From assembly GCA_026014875.1 (NCBI GenBank), contig JAOZHO010000027.1:88106-152105 (forward strand): a stretch of 64,000 nucleotides of DNA, in the 5' to 3' direction. Both the position numbers and the translations under genes were made by a program. The notes under the pieces were generated by a model that was given only the letters and a program-made list of their open reading frames with translations, had not been told where the DNA came from and made no database searches. The stretch is from Candidatus Bathyarchaeota archaeon. Lineage in GTDB: Archaea; Thermoproteota; Bathyarchaeia; TCS64. Below, one piece after another: positions 47,706 through 57,220 of this stretch (its first letter is position 1; each line of letters opens with the position of its first letter).

Positions 47706-48746
47706 TTAATTACCGGTATTCCTTTTTTTGTGCGCACGTGCATGTGGAAGGGGGCTTCGGTTCATTATGGTTATGGACTTCCAAGCGGAGTCGCCGCTAT
47801 CGCCGCCCTCAAGCATCGCCGTCGTGAGGATGACATCATCGAACTCCACATAGTTCATACCCCCATAGTTGACCCGGCCGTAAGCCGAGTCGTCGACGAC
47901 CTGACCGGACGTATATTCGGTTGTGCGCCCAATTTTGTGAATGGTCTCACCCACAGTGACGGGCATGATCGTCTTGCTGATTGGCGTCCAGCCGACGTCT
48001 CTTATGTGCTGGGCTTTGCAGAAGAAGCTCGCTTGGTTGCTCCCTGCGAAGCCGAGCCCTATGAATCCCTCGCACTCATCAGCGGCGTAGAGCTGGAGTT
48101 CGTAGTCTGTGGTTGGCTCCGCCACCGCAAAATCGATCTTGGCCTTCTCGGCCAGTGTCAGTTCAAAACGGGTTTTCCTGCTGAGAAGAGCGCTTGCCCC
48201 GTTTAGCAGGCCTGTGATTGCGTTTGAGAGAGCGCATTCACTTCCACCGAGAGGCTGATGCCAGATGTAGGTTCCGACGATATCTTGTGGGACGTTGCCC
48301 TGATCGTATCGCCCGGGCTGGACGATTCGCTTCTCAGGAGAAGACGGCTTGAGGGGGTCCTCTGCGAAGACGTGCGCGTTGCTGCCCAGCATCTCCCTCC
48401 CTCTCCCGTCCTTGAAGAACCATCCCAGGGTTCCCGCTGTTATCGCCCAGTTACCGATGCTTACCCCCGCGACGAGTGGGCGAACTCTCGTCACGTGGGC
48501 CTGAGGGTGGAGGTTCAGGGCTTTCATCTCGCCGATCTCGACGACGTCGGTTGGGACTCCTTCGATCTCTTGGGGTATCAGGTTCTTCAGGTCTAGGAGG
48601 GCGGGATCTACTTTTGTGGAGACGTAGATTCTGATAACCTCTTCCTCGACCTCTCTGCCGGCTTTGATGCGTTTCCGCAGTTTCTTGGAGTAGCCTACGA
48701 CATTCTTCTTGTCCTTGATCTTTTCCCAGATTTCTTCAAAGGGCAT
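47706..48746 (-). CDS. Trypsin-like serine protease, ORF ends shortly after the catalytic Ser
   Basis: SNAHVFA (His), KIDFAVAEP (Asp), EGGDSGDSAW (Ser) then an unrelated tail. Confidence 0.75.
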   Translation of the reverse strand: MPFEEIWEKIKDKKNVVGYSKKLRKRIKAGREVEEEVIRIYVSTKVDPALLDLKNLIPQEIEGVPTDVVEIGEMKALNLHPQAHVTRVRPLVAGVSIGNWAITAGTLGWFFKDGRGREMLGSNAHVFAEDPLKPSSPEKRIVQPGRYDQGNVPQDIVGTYIWHQPLGGSECALSNAITGLLNGASALLSRKTRFELTLAEKAKIDFAVAEPTTDYELQLYAADECEGFIGLGFAGSNQASFFCKAQHIRDVGWTPISKTIMPVTVGETIHKIGRTTEYTSGQVVDDSAYGRVNYGGMNYVEFDDVILTTAMLEGGDSGDSAWKSITIMNRSPLPHARAHKKRNTGN

Positions 48747-48823
48747 TTCAATTTATTGTATAGTGGGGATCCCAAAATTCTTTGTGGTACACACGCGGGG
48801 AAAATTATGACCCTTCACACACA

Positions 48824-49654
48824 CTAGTAGTGGGGTCGAGTCTTCCCCACTACCTTCAGGAACCGTGACCTGTACTCTTCGGAGCCGCCGATCGCCTCAT
48901 AGATATCATCGTACTCTCGCTTCAGGTCCTCTGTCGTCGGGACTGGTTTGGGCGGATCATTGACGCCCAGCTCGTTTTTTATGTAATCGAATATCGCGGG
49001 GTTCCCCATTGCGGGGCGCCCCATCATCACCCCGCCGACGCCCATCTCCACCAGTGATCGAACCGTCTCCGGGGTCTCGATCCCCCCGTTGGCGATGACG
49101 GGGATTCCCCGTGCAGCCTCGACGCACTCCGGGTAAACCGAGTTATCCTCCTTCTCACCCGAGCTCTGAGCAGCATGCATGGCGTGGACCACGAAGAAGT
49201 CCGGGTCTACTCCGCCCAGGTTGTTGAGGTAGAGCTTCTTGTCCTTCTCGGATTGGTTCAACCCTAGTCGGATCTTGACGGAGACGGGGTGCCCGTGGTC
49301 CCTTATCGTTGACACGAGCCTCGCGGTCTTCGCACCCCTCTTGACCATGGCGGCGCCCTTACCCTGCCTGATGACGTCCTTGCTGGGACAGCTCAGGTTC
49401 AGGTTGAACCCCATGAAACCGTCGAACGGCTTAAAACCTGAAAGGAAACGGTTGAGCCTGCCCTCGTTGCCAGACAAAATCTGGATCTGAACAGGGGATG
49501 CGTCCCTCGGCTCAATCTTCTGAAGCGACACCTTGTTCCTGTTCAGGAAGCTCTCCACGTGGGCCATCTCGGTGAAAGTCAGATCCGCGCCGTGGTTATA
49601 GCACACGGTGCGGAGCACGCTGTCCGAGTAACGTTCCAGCGATGCGAGCATGAA
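48824..49654 (-). CDS. tRNA-dihydrouridine synthase family protein
   Basis: MLASLERYSDSVLRTVCYNHGADLTFTEM (likely start); GFNLNLSCPSKDVIRQGKGAAMVKR; VIANGGIETPETVRSLVEMGVGGVMMGRPAMGNP; provided ORF extends to 49762. Confidence 0.9.
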   Translation of the reverse strand, partial: FMLASLERYSDSVLRTVCYNHGADLTFTEMAHVESFLNRNKVSLQKIEPRDASPVQIQILSGNEGRLNRFLSGFKPFDGFMGFNLNLSCPSKDVIRQGKGAAMVKRGAKTARLVSTIRDHGHPVSVKIRLGLNQSEKDKKLYLNNLGGVDPDFFVVHAMHAAQSSGEKEDNSVYPECVEAARGIPVIANGGIETPETVRSLVEMGVGGVMMGRPAMGNPAIFDYIKNELGVNDPPKPVPTTEDLKREYDDIYEAIGGSEEYRSRFLKVVGKTRPHY

Positions 49655-49794
49655 TCTTAGCAAGGCGTGAGATAGAACGATTTGCTGAATAAAAAGATGG
49701 GTTAGAGGACCTCGTCCCAGCCACCCGAGCTCCGCTATAAGCGCGCGAGGAATGTATCCCAATGTTATTCAAGTAATGTGATTACGTTATTAGC

Positions 49795-50547
49795 GTGTTC
49801 GAGGTTTGGCTATATTCACTTCTCAGCGTTGCCGTAGTCAGCGCGCTGTCTTTAGCGGGGATAGTAACCCTGCTTTTTAACAAGGAGCTGAACAAGAACA
49901 TCCTCCTGTACATGGTAAGCCTCTCAGTGGGAGGTTTACTCGGCGGCGCGTTCTTCCACCTCATCCCCGAGGCCACGCAGTCCTCAGGCTTCACTCTTAC
50001 AGTATCCAGTTTCATTCTGGTGGGCATCCTCTCTTCGTTCTTGGTTGAGCAGGTGCTGAAGTGGAGGCACTGCCACGTGCCGACGTCGGAGGATCACCCC
50101 CACAGCTTCGCCTACATGAATCTGATAGGTGACGCGGTTCACAACATGATCGACGGAATAATCATCGGCGGCGCCTACCTAGTCTCCACTCCCATGGGGA
50201 TCATGACGACGTTAGCGGTCTGCCTACACGAGCTGCCGCAGGAGATAGGGGACTTTGGCGTACTCGTCTACGCGGGCTTCACGAGGCGGAAGGCGCTGAA
50301 GTATAACTTCCTCACCGCTCTGACGGCCTTCATCGGCGTCATAATAGCTCTCACCCTAAGCGTCTATGTCGAGGGCTTGACGAAGTATCTGATACCCTTC
50401 GCAGCGGGTAATTTCATTTATATCGCCGGGTCGGACCTGATTCCAGAGCTTCACGCCGAAGGGGAGCTCAGTCATATCATTATTCAATTAGCCGCGATGC
50501 TCTTGGGCGTTATTCTGTTGTACGGCATCGGGCTATTATTCGAGTGA
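49795..50547 (+). CDS. ZIP-family metal transporter
   Basis: SLSVGGLLGGAFFHLIPEA; HNMIDGIIIGGAYL; CLHELPQEIGDFGVLVYAGF; GTG start. Confidence 0.88.
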   Translation: MFEVWLYSLLSVAVVSALSLAGIVTLLFNKELNKNILLYMVSLSVGGLLGGAFFHLIPEATQSSGFTLTVSSFILVGILSSFLVEQVLKWRHCHVPTSEDHPHSFAYMNLIGDAVHNMIDGIIIGGAYLVSTPMGIMTTLAVCLHELPQEIGDFGVLVYAGFTRRKALKYNFLTALTAFIGVIIALTLSVYVEGLTKYLIPFAAGNFIYIAGSDLIPELHAEGELSHIIIQLAAMLLGVILLYGIGLLFE

Positions 50548-50577
50548 CGCGCTGCCCTCGCGACCGAGCTGATGAAT

Positions 50578-50745
50578 AGTTAAATCGCGCGTGTCGTGGT
50601 TATAGAGCAGGGTGCGGAACACGCTGTCTGAGTGGCGTTTCAGCGATGCGAGCATGAACCTGAGCAAGGCGTGAGATAGAACGATATGTCGAAACGGATG
50701 GGTTAGAGGACCTCGTCTCAGCCGCCTGAGACCCGCTCGCGCGCG
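50578..50745 (-). pseudogene. N-terminal/upstream fragment of a dus gene
   Basis: Reverse strand MLASLKRHSDSVFRTLLYNHD; ~150 bp similar to 49590-49745 including the upstream leader. Confidence 0.8.
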
Positions 50746-50783
50746 ACACAATATAAAACACCAGACACAAACACACACCATAG

Positions 50784-51926
50784 ATGAGGATCGCTGTAAT
50801 CGCCGACGACCTTACGGGGGCACTCGACACAGGCGTCCAATTCACTCAATGGGGCTTCACAGCCCAACTGACAGACACTCCAGAACACAGCGTCGCGGAA
50901 GTAACTATCGTCAACACAGACACTCGAAACAAGACCCCTGAGATCGCCTATCACATCGCCTATAATGTAGCTGAGAAACTCGATCAGCACGACATCATTT
51001 ACAAGAAAATCGACAGCACCCTCAGGGGGAACCCCGGACCAGAGCTCCAAGCCATTCTGGACGCTACAGGTGAAACCAACGCAATACTCACACCCGCACA
51101 CCCACCAACTCAGCGAAGAGTCAAAGACGGACATCTCTATATCGCGGATAGACCCATCACGGAGACCGATTATATCCACGAATACCGCAAAAAAACCAGT
51201 TACATTCCCGAAATACTAGACTTGGAACAAATAGTCCATACCCTAAAAACACCTGAAAACATTCCACCAAAAGGCATCGCCATCGTCGACTCTGAGACCG
51301 AGAGAGACCTGCTGCAAATAGCCGCTCAACGCACACGAGTGATGGCAGGATCAGCGGGGCTTGCTAATGCCCTTTGCCAGACCCTTAGAAATCCCCCGCC
51401 GGTCCTAACCATCATCGGAAGCATGCGAACCGAAACTAGAACCCAAGCGGAACAACTCCAAAGAAGGCTGGGCGTCGCAACGATATCCCTGGATACAATC
51501 AAAGCCCTCAACCAAGCCCCCCAACATGAAACGCTCCGTAGAGCAAAAGACGCGCTAAATCATGGACAGGACATTATACTTACGTCAGCTCCCTCCACGG
51601 ATATTATTGAGAAGACTAGACAGGAAGCAGAACGACTAAACATGCCCCCAGAGGAACTCGAAACAATGATCACATCAGCCCTAGCAGAAATGACTGAGGC
51701 CCTATTGGACTACACCCTATCGGGTATAATCATCACAGGTGGGGCAACAGCGCGGGCCATCACTGAAAGACTCGGAATCGAAAACATTCAGATCCTAGAC
51801 GAGGTCCAACCGGGGGTACCCGTGCTAAAACTAGACTGCCTGACAGCTGTGACAAAAGCAGGAGGATTCGGTCAAGCTGACACGCTTATCCAAGCCACAC
51901 AGTATCTTAAGAGGAAACACGGATGA
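50784..51926 (+). CDS. Four-carbon acid sugar kinase (DUF1537)
   Basis: MRIAVIADDLTGALDTGVQF; YKKIDSTLRGNPGPELQAIL; GIIITGGATARAITERLGI. Confidence 0.9.
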   Translation: MRIAVIADDLTGALDTGVQFTQWGFTAQLTDTPEHSVAEVTIVNTDTRNKTPEIAYHIAYNVAEKLDQHDIIYKKIDSTLRGNPGPELQAILDATGETNAILTPAHPPTQRRVKDGHLYIADRPITETDYIHEYRKKTSYIPEILDLEQIVHTLKTPENIPPKGIAIVDSETERDLLQIAAQRTRVMAGSAGLANALCQTLRNPPPVLTIIGSMRTETRTQAEQLQRRLGVATISLDTIKALNQAPQHETLRRAKDALNHGQDIILTSAPSTDIIEKTRQEAERLNMPPEELETMITSALAEMTEALLDYTLSGIIITGGATARAITERLGIENIQILDEVQPGVPVLKLDCLTAVTKAGGFGQADTLIQATQYLKRKHG

Positions 51927-52960
51927 AACCAACGATAGCCATAACCATCGGAGACCCCGCGGGCATAGGGCCTGAGATCACTGCAAAAGCCCTTGCAGAC
52001 CCAGAAACCTACAGGCTCTGCAACCCAGTTGTAGTCGGCGATAGCCACGCCATGCAGATGGGCATAGAAGTAGCCGGAAAGAACCTCAAGATCAACATCA
52101 TAGAAAAACCAATGCAGGCAAAATTCAGTCATGGGACCATCGACCTCATAGACCTGAACAATATTGACCCAACAAAGATCAAGATGGGCGAACCCGCAGC
52201 CATGACCGGAGCAGCCAGCGCCCAGTACGTCATCCACGCAGCAGACCTGGCGCTGAATGGAGCAGTGGACGCCATCGTGACCGCTCCCTTGAACAAAGAA
52301 GCACTGCACATGGGGGGATACCACTACCCGGGACACACCGAGTTACTGGCCGAGAAATCAGGCACCAGTAACTACGCAATGATGCTAGCCACGGGGAATC
52401 TCAGAGTGGTGCACGCCACCACGCACATACCCTTCAGAGAAATCGTGAATCACCTCACCACTGAACGAATATACACCACCATACTGATCGCACAAGACGC
52501 ATGCCTCAGCCTAGGCATCGAAAATCCCCGCATAGCCGTAGCCGGGCTCAACCCCCACAGCGGCGACGGAGGCTTATTCGGAGACGAGGAAGAACGCATT
52601 ATCACGCCGGCCATCGAAAAAGCGAGAAAAGAGGGTTTAGACGTAGAGGGACCAGTTCCACCTGACACGGTATTCGGGAAAGCAGCGGGAGGCCAATACG
52701 ACATCGTAGTTGCCCTGTACCACGACCAAGGGCACATACCGGTCAAGCTCCTCGGCATGAAATTCGATGAAGCGGCCGGTGAATGGACGAGCATCCGTGG
52801 AGTAAACATCACTCTCGGCCTCAAATTCATAAGAACCTCAGTGGATCATGGCACAGCCTATGGCAAAGCGGGTAGGAAAGAGGGTACAGCGAACCCGGAT
52901 AGCCTGAAAGAAGCCATCCAATACGCCGTCCAGATGGCTGAAGCCCAAAAAAAACAATAA
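51923..52960 (+). CDS. PdxA/PdxA2-family 4-phosphohydroxy-acid dehydrogenase
   Basis: ITIGDPAGIGPEITAKAL; TAPLNKEALHMGGYHYPGHTELLAE; GLNPHSGDGGLFGDEE; ALYHDQGHIPVKLLG. Confidence 0.92.
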   Translation: MKPTIAITIGDPAGIGPEITAKALADPETYRLCNPVVVGDSHAMQMGIEVAGKNLKINIIEKPMQAKFSHGTIDLIDLNNIDPTKIKMGEPAAMTGAASAQYVIHAADLALNGAVDAIVTAPLNKEALHMGGYHYPGHTELLAEKSGTSNYAMMLATGNLRVVHATTHIPFREIVNHLTTERIYTTILIAQDACLSLGIENPRIAVAGLNPHSGDGGLFGDEEERIITPAIEKARKEGLDVEGPVPPDTVFGKAAGGQYDIVVALYHDQGHIPVKLLGMKFDEAAGEWTSIRGVNITLGLKFIRTSVDHGTAYGKAGRKEGTANPDSLKEAIQYAVQMAEAQKKQ

Positions 52961-52982
52961 GCCCATAGGACTACTTCAAGCC

Positions 52983-54242
52983 ATGAAGCTCCCAAGGATG
53001 GCTAAAGCCAAGCAGATATTTCATCAACCAGAGATCACCGACATCCCCGCCAAGATAAAATATGAATTGGAGAAGAAGGACCTCAAAAATCGGGTGAAGC
53101 AGGAACAGCGAATCGCGGTGACCGCTGGGAGCCGGGGAATAGCAAACATACCCTTGATTCTCAAGACCATCGTAGCCGAGCTCAAGGCGCTTGGGGCCGA
53201 GCCATTCATCCTACCCGCCATGGGGAGCCACGGAGGCGCCACACCCGAAGGACAGATCGAGGTGCTTCGCAGCCTAGGCATCAGTGAGGAATCAGTGGGA
53301 GCCCCCATCGAGGCCAGCATGGAGGTAAAAGTGATCGGGACCCTACCGGATGGAGTAAACATCTACCTCAGTCGCATAGCTCTGGAGGCGGACGGGATAT
53401 TCGTCGTGGGCAGGGTCAAGCCCCACACCGACTTCAAGGGAGAGATCGAGTCGGGCCTGCTGAAGATGCTGGCGATAGGCCTCGGAAACCAGAAGGGAGC
53501 CGAGATGATCCACTGGCACCAGTACGATGGCTACCACCGCATACTCCCGGAGGCCGGGACGCTCATCGCCGAGAAAACCAACATAGTACTGGGCTTAGCG
53601 TTGCTGGAGAACGCCCACCACGAGACGGCGGAGATCCACGCATTGTTCCCGGAGGAGTTCTATGAACGGGAGATGGGGCTGCTGGAGACCGCGAAAGGTC
53701 TGCTCCCCCGGCTGCCCTTCAAAGACTTTGATGTGCTGGTGGTCGAGGAGATCGGGAAAAACATCAGCGGTGTGGGCATGGACACCAATGTCACGGGGAA
53801 ATTCTGGATGCCCGGGGAACACGATCCGAGCGCCCCGGAGATCAAGAAGATAGCTGTCCTCGATCTTTCGGAGGAGACCCATGGAAACGCCATCGGCATC
53901 GGGCTCGCAGACGTGACCACCAGGAGGGCGTACGAGAAGATCGACCACCACCAGACCTATGTGAACTGCCTCACGCAGGGGAGCGGCGAGACGGGAAAAA
54001 TCCCGCCCTACCTGGCGAACGACCGCGACGCCATAGCCACGGCCATCAGGATCAGCGGGCCCATACAACCCGAGGAGTCCCGTGTGATCCGCATCAAGAA
54101 TACTCAGGAACTCGAGACACTGTACATCTCGGAGGCACTCGTGGAAGAGCTGTCGACGAGCCCCGAGCTCCAGAAGCACCTGGCGCTCCTGGAAGAGCCT
54201 AGGGAGATGCAGTTCGACGTGATGGGCTACCTAGCAAGATGA
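52983..54242 (+). CDS. LarA-like / DUF2088 lactate racemase-domain protein
   Basis: VTAGSRGIANIPLILKTIVAELKALGAEPFILPAMGSHGGATPEGQIEVL; GRVKPHTDFKGEIESGLLKMLAIGLGNQKGAEMIH. Confidence 0.85.
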   Translation: MKLPRMAKAKQIFHQPEITDIPAKIKYELEKKDLKNRVKQEQRIAVTAGSRGIANIPLILKTIVAELKALGAEPFILPAMGSHGGATPEGQIEVLRSLGISEESVGAPIEASMEVKVIGTLPDGVNIYLSRIALEADGIFVVGRVKPHTDFKGEIESGLLKMLAIGLGNQKGAEMIHWHQYDGYHRILPEAGTLIAEKTNIVLGLALLENAHHETAEIHALFPEEFYEREMGLLETAKGLLPRLPFKDFDVLVVEEIGKNISGVGMDTNVTGKFWMPGEHDPSAPEIKKIAVLDLSEETHGNAIGIGLADVTTRRAYEKIDHHQTYVNCLTQGSGETGKIPPYLANDRDAIATAIRISGPIQPEESRVIRIKNTQELETLYISEALVEELSTSPELQKHLALLEEPREMQFDVMGYLAR

Positions 54243-54264
54243 AAGGGAGACTGGCCGACAACAA

Positions 54265-54375
54265 GGCGCGTGCTTGGGCCTCTTCCGGAGCAGCCCCCGG
54301 CCCGTCTCGGTGAGCTCGTATCGGGATCCGAATCTCCTGGGGATGCGGGATTCGGTTACGTGTTTTCCCGGGGTT
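54265..54375 (-). pseudogene. Fragment of a winged-helix regulator C-terminus
   Basis: Reverse strand PGKHVTESRIPRRFGSRYELTETGRGLLRKRPKHA, no start codon. Confidence 0.35.
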
Positions 54376-54831
54376 GATGGGTTTGTGGGAGAATGCTCCC
54401 GGTTCGGCTGAAGAGGTGGGGGTTTCTTCTAGCGTGGCGGGAGCGTTCTCTGGTGGGTTGTTGGGTATTTATTTTTTTCAGTTGTTATGCAATTTTATGT
54501 CAGTTTCATCGATTTTTTCCATGAAAATAGCGGAGGCAGGGGGCGTGGATTATGAGAGGAACGGGCTCACGGCGACCCTCCGCTCAGTAAGTCGATATGT
54601 GCCTCAGGCGTTCGTGGCCCGTCAGGCTCGATGGCAGGAGTCGCCTCAGGTCCGCGGAGTCCCGGATCCTGGCCAGGGTGACGTCACCAAATATCTCCAT
54701 AGGGGTTCCCGTTTGGGGGGGTTTGGCGGCTGGTAGCGTTGGATGGGGGGGTTTATCTCTGTCGCGGGGGTGGGGTGGGCAATCGCAAGGTATTTTATTA
54801 AGGTTCCCGTCTCTATGGAGCGTGTTTACAC

Positions 54832-55449
54832 ATGAACGGTAAGATTGTCAAGTATTTCTCGCGCAGAGGATTTGGATTCATAACTCCAGTGGATAGTCAG
54901 GAAGAGATCTTTTTCCATGTCTCGAGTTACCCGGAGCAGATGGAGCCCGAGATCGGGAAGGATGTGGAATTCGAGTTAATCGAGACTCCCAAGGGGAAGG
55001 AAGCCAAGAATGTCAAGGTTCTGGCCGATGCGTCGGAGGAGGAGGACGTTGAGGCTGAGAGCCCAGAGGAAGATGAGGCTCCCGAGGAGGAGGACGTTGA
55101 GGCTGAGAGCCCAGAGGAAGACGAGGCTCCCGAGGAGGAGGACGTTGAGGCTGAGAGCCCAGAGGAAGACGAGGCTCCCGAGGAGGAGGACGTTGAGGCT
55201 GAGAGCCCTGAGGAAGATGAGGCTCCCGAGGAGGAGGCCCCTGAAGAGGAGGTTTCCGAGGCTTCGGGTCTGGGGGTCGGGGATATCAAGGGCGTGGGCA
55301 AGGCGACCGAGGAGAAGCTGGTGGGTGCCGGGTTCGAGACCGTGGAGTCCATAGCCGCCGTTGATGGGGATGCTTTGTCCGAGAAGGCGGGTGTCTCCGC
55401 GAAGGTTGCGGCCAAGATCGTCGCTGCGGCCAAAGAGCTTCTCGAGTAG
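54832..55449 (+). CDS. Cold-shock-domain protein with acidic repeat linker and C-terminal HhH domain
   Basis: MNGKIVKYFSRRGFGFITPVDSQEEIFFHVSSY; (EEEDVEAESPEEDEAP)x4; GDIKGVGKATEEKLVGAGFETVESIAAV. Confidence 0.88.
   Translation: MNGKIVKYFSRRGFGFITPVDSQEEIFFHVSSYPEQMEPEIGKDVEFELIETPKGKEAKNVKVLADASEEEDVEAESPEEDEAPEEEDVEAESPEEDEAPEEEDVEAESPEEDEAPEEEDVEAESPEEDEAPEEEAPEEEVSEASGLGVGDIKGVGKATEEKLVGAGFETVESIAAVDGDALSEKAGVSAKVAAKIVAAAKELLE
55036..55227 (+). repeat. Four near-identical 48-bp tandem repeats (16-aa acidic unit)
   Basis: gaggaggaggacgttgaggctgagagcccagaggaagaYgaggctccc x4. Confidence 0.92.
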
Positions 55450-55492
55450 TTTCAAGGACTGACTGTGCGCGCGGGGCGCGCGGGTTATTTTT

Positions 55493-56002
55493 CTAGTATT
55501 TTAGTTCCAGGTCGAAGAGTTTGAGTCCTTTTTTCCATTGGCGGTCGGTCAGGTCGATGAAGAGTTCTATGTGGCCGACGTTGGTGAAGCCCTGCTGGGT
55601 GAAGAAGCTGAGGGCTTCCGCGTTGCGGGCCACGGGTCGTACGCTGAGGGTTTTGATGCCTCTGTTCTTGGCTTCGGCGATGACTGTCTCCATGAGGGTT
55701 TTGCCGATGCCTCTTCGTCTGTGGGGTTGGCTGACGATGGCGGGTTCCACTTCGGCTTCTGTGCCTGTTCCCAGGAGGCCGGTGAGGGCGATGACTGTGT
55801 CTTGGTGGGTTGCCACCCATAGGTTGTCTGGTCCGACTTTGGCGAGGTGTTTGTCGAAGTGTTTTCCGGGGTCTGGTCCGCCTATGTCTGGGCTCTGGTA
55901 GATGTTGCGGGGGTGTTGTGTGAGTTCTGCCCAGAGGGTTCTGCATGTGTGGAGGTCTTGGGGCTGGTATTTGCGGATGGTGGGGGTCATGTGTGTTTTC
56001 AT
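55493..56002 (-). CDS. GNAT-family acetyltransferase
   Basis: VEPAIVSQPHRRRGIGKTLMETVIAEAKNRGIKTLSVRPVARNAEALSFFTQQGFTNVGHIEL. Confidence 0.9.
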   Translation of the reverse strand: MKTHMTPTIRKYQPQDLHTCRTLWAELTQHPRNIYQSPDIGGPDPGKHFDKHLAKVGPDNLWVATHQDTVIALTGLLGTGTEAEVEPAIVSQPHRRRGIGKTLMETVIAEAKNRGIKTLSVRPVARNAEALSFFTQQGFTNVGHIELFIDLTDRQWKKGLKLFDLELKY

Positions 56003-56316
56003 GGGGTTGGGGGTTTATAGTTTAGGGGGGGTGGCTGGGTTTTGAGGTTGATTTTGACGTTCATGCCTTTCTTGAATGTGACTGTGAGTGTGTCGAATGC
56101 GGGTTTGATCATGAGGATGGCTCCGTATCGTTGTTCTGTTACGAGTCCTTTGCGGGTGAGTTTTTTGACGTGGTTGTCTACGCTGGTGTAGTTTAGCCCG
56201 GTTTTTCTTGAGATGTGGCTGATGTTTATGGGGCCGTGGTGGGTGATTGTGGTGAGTGTGCGGAGTATTCCGATGGAGCCGAGGTCCTCGATGTGGATGG
56301 ACTGGGGTTGGAGCAT
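55999..56316 (-). CDS. Winged-helix transcriptional regulator
   Basis: INISHISRKTGLNYTSVDNHVKKLTRKGLVTEQR; overlaps GNAT start. Confidence 0.75.
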   Translation of the reverse strand: MLQPQSIHIEDLGSIGILRTLTTITHHGPINISHISRKTGLNYTSVDNHVKKLTRKGLVTEQRYGAILMIKPAFDTLTVTFKKGMNVKINLKTQPPPLNYKPPTP

Positions 56317-56544
56317 CGGTGGTTCTGGGTCTGTTTTGCACTTAAGGGGAACGGGTCCCGGGGAGGGGGGGAGAGGGCGGTGAAAATGTCCACGAGTTCG
56401 TCTAGGCGGAGCTGGATGGCGACGCGGGATTTCTTTCGCCGGTGTTTCATGGTTTGGGTGTTTTGTGGTGGTGGGATAAGGTGGAGGCAGGTTTGGAGGG
56501 GGGGGATGGGTGATTGTGATGTCGTGTGTGTTTCATCGTGGGCG

Positions 56545-57126
56545 TTATGTGTAGTCTTTCCACTGGTTTTTCAGGATGGGCCATTTTAGGACTGCTTGGT
56601 GTATGATGTCTGCTTCGATTATGGCGTCTTGGATTGCCCTGTGGGTTTGTTGGAATATTTTGTCGGGGTTAAAGTATTTGTGGGCCTCTTGGACGCTGGG
56701 CCATTTGTGTCCTTGTCCGGAGGGGTGATGGATTTCTAGGAAGTGTTTCAGCGTGGTTTTGGGGTCCCAGAATATTGAGGGTATTTTCAGTCCTCGTGAT
56801 TCCAGGATTGCGAGGTCGAAGTCGTGGTTCCATGAGGTTACGGGTTTGGAGTCGTCCAGCAGTTCTTGGATGGGGTCTTTCAGGTCGTGGAAGTGCGGGG
56901 AGTCTGTGACCTCGTCGAGGGTCAGTGATGTGTGTTTGAAGACCCAGGAGGAGGGGTGGGCGCCGGGTTTTTCTTGGCATATCTGGTCGTAGATGACCCT
57001 GCTTTCTCCCGTCTCCAGGTCGAGATTCACTATGCCGATCTCGCAGATTTGACAGTTGTCTGTATCATAGTTATTCAGTGTAGGCTCGATTACCCCGGTT
57101 TCTATGTCCACTACTATAATTTCCAT
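56545..57126 (-). CDS. DnaQ-like 3'-5' exonuclease
   Basis: IIVVDIETG; SWNHDFDLAIL; HRAIQDAIIEADI (DEDDh). Confidence 0.8.
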   Translation of the reverse strand: MEIIVVDIETGVIEPTLNNYDTDNCQICEIGIVNLDLETGESRVIYDQICQEKPGAHPSSWVFKHTSLTLDEVTDSPHFHDLKDPIQELLDDSKPVTSWNHDFDLAILESRGLKIPSIFWDPKTTLKHFLEIHHPSGQGHKWPSVQEAHKYFNPDKIFQQTHRAIQDAIIEADIIHQAVLKWPILKNQWKDYT

Positions 57127-57220
57127 TGTAAACAGTAAGTATTATCCAATTTTATATGTCCTCGTGTATGCGTGCGCAACGATGAGAAGATTCTAAAGGT
57201 AAGAATCGGAATATCAAATT

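Noticed and set aside
55036-55227. Possible CRISPR array (four 48-bp repeats)
   Set aside because: Units are contiguous without spacers and in-frame within a protein.
55465-55483. GCGCGC-GGG-GCGCGC hairpin as terminator
   Set aside because: Could fold, but the downstream T-run is weak and archaeal termination does not require hairpins; grouped with the GC-motif observation.
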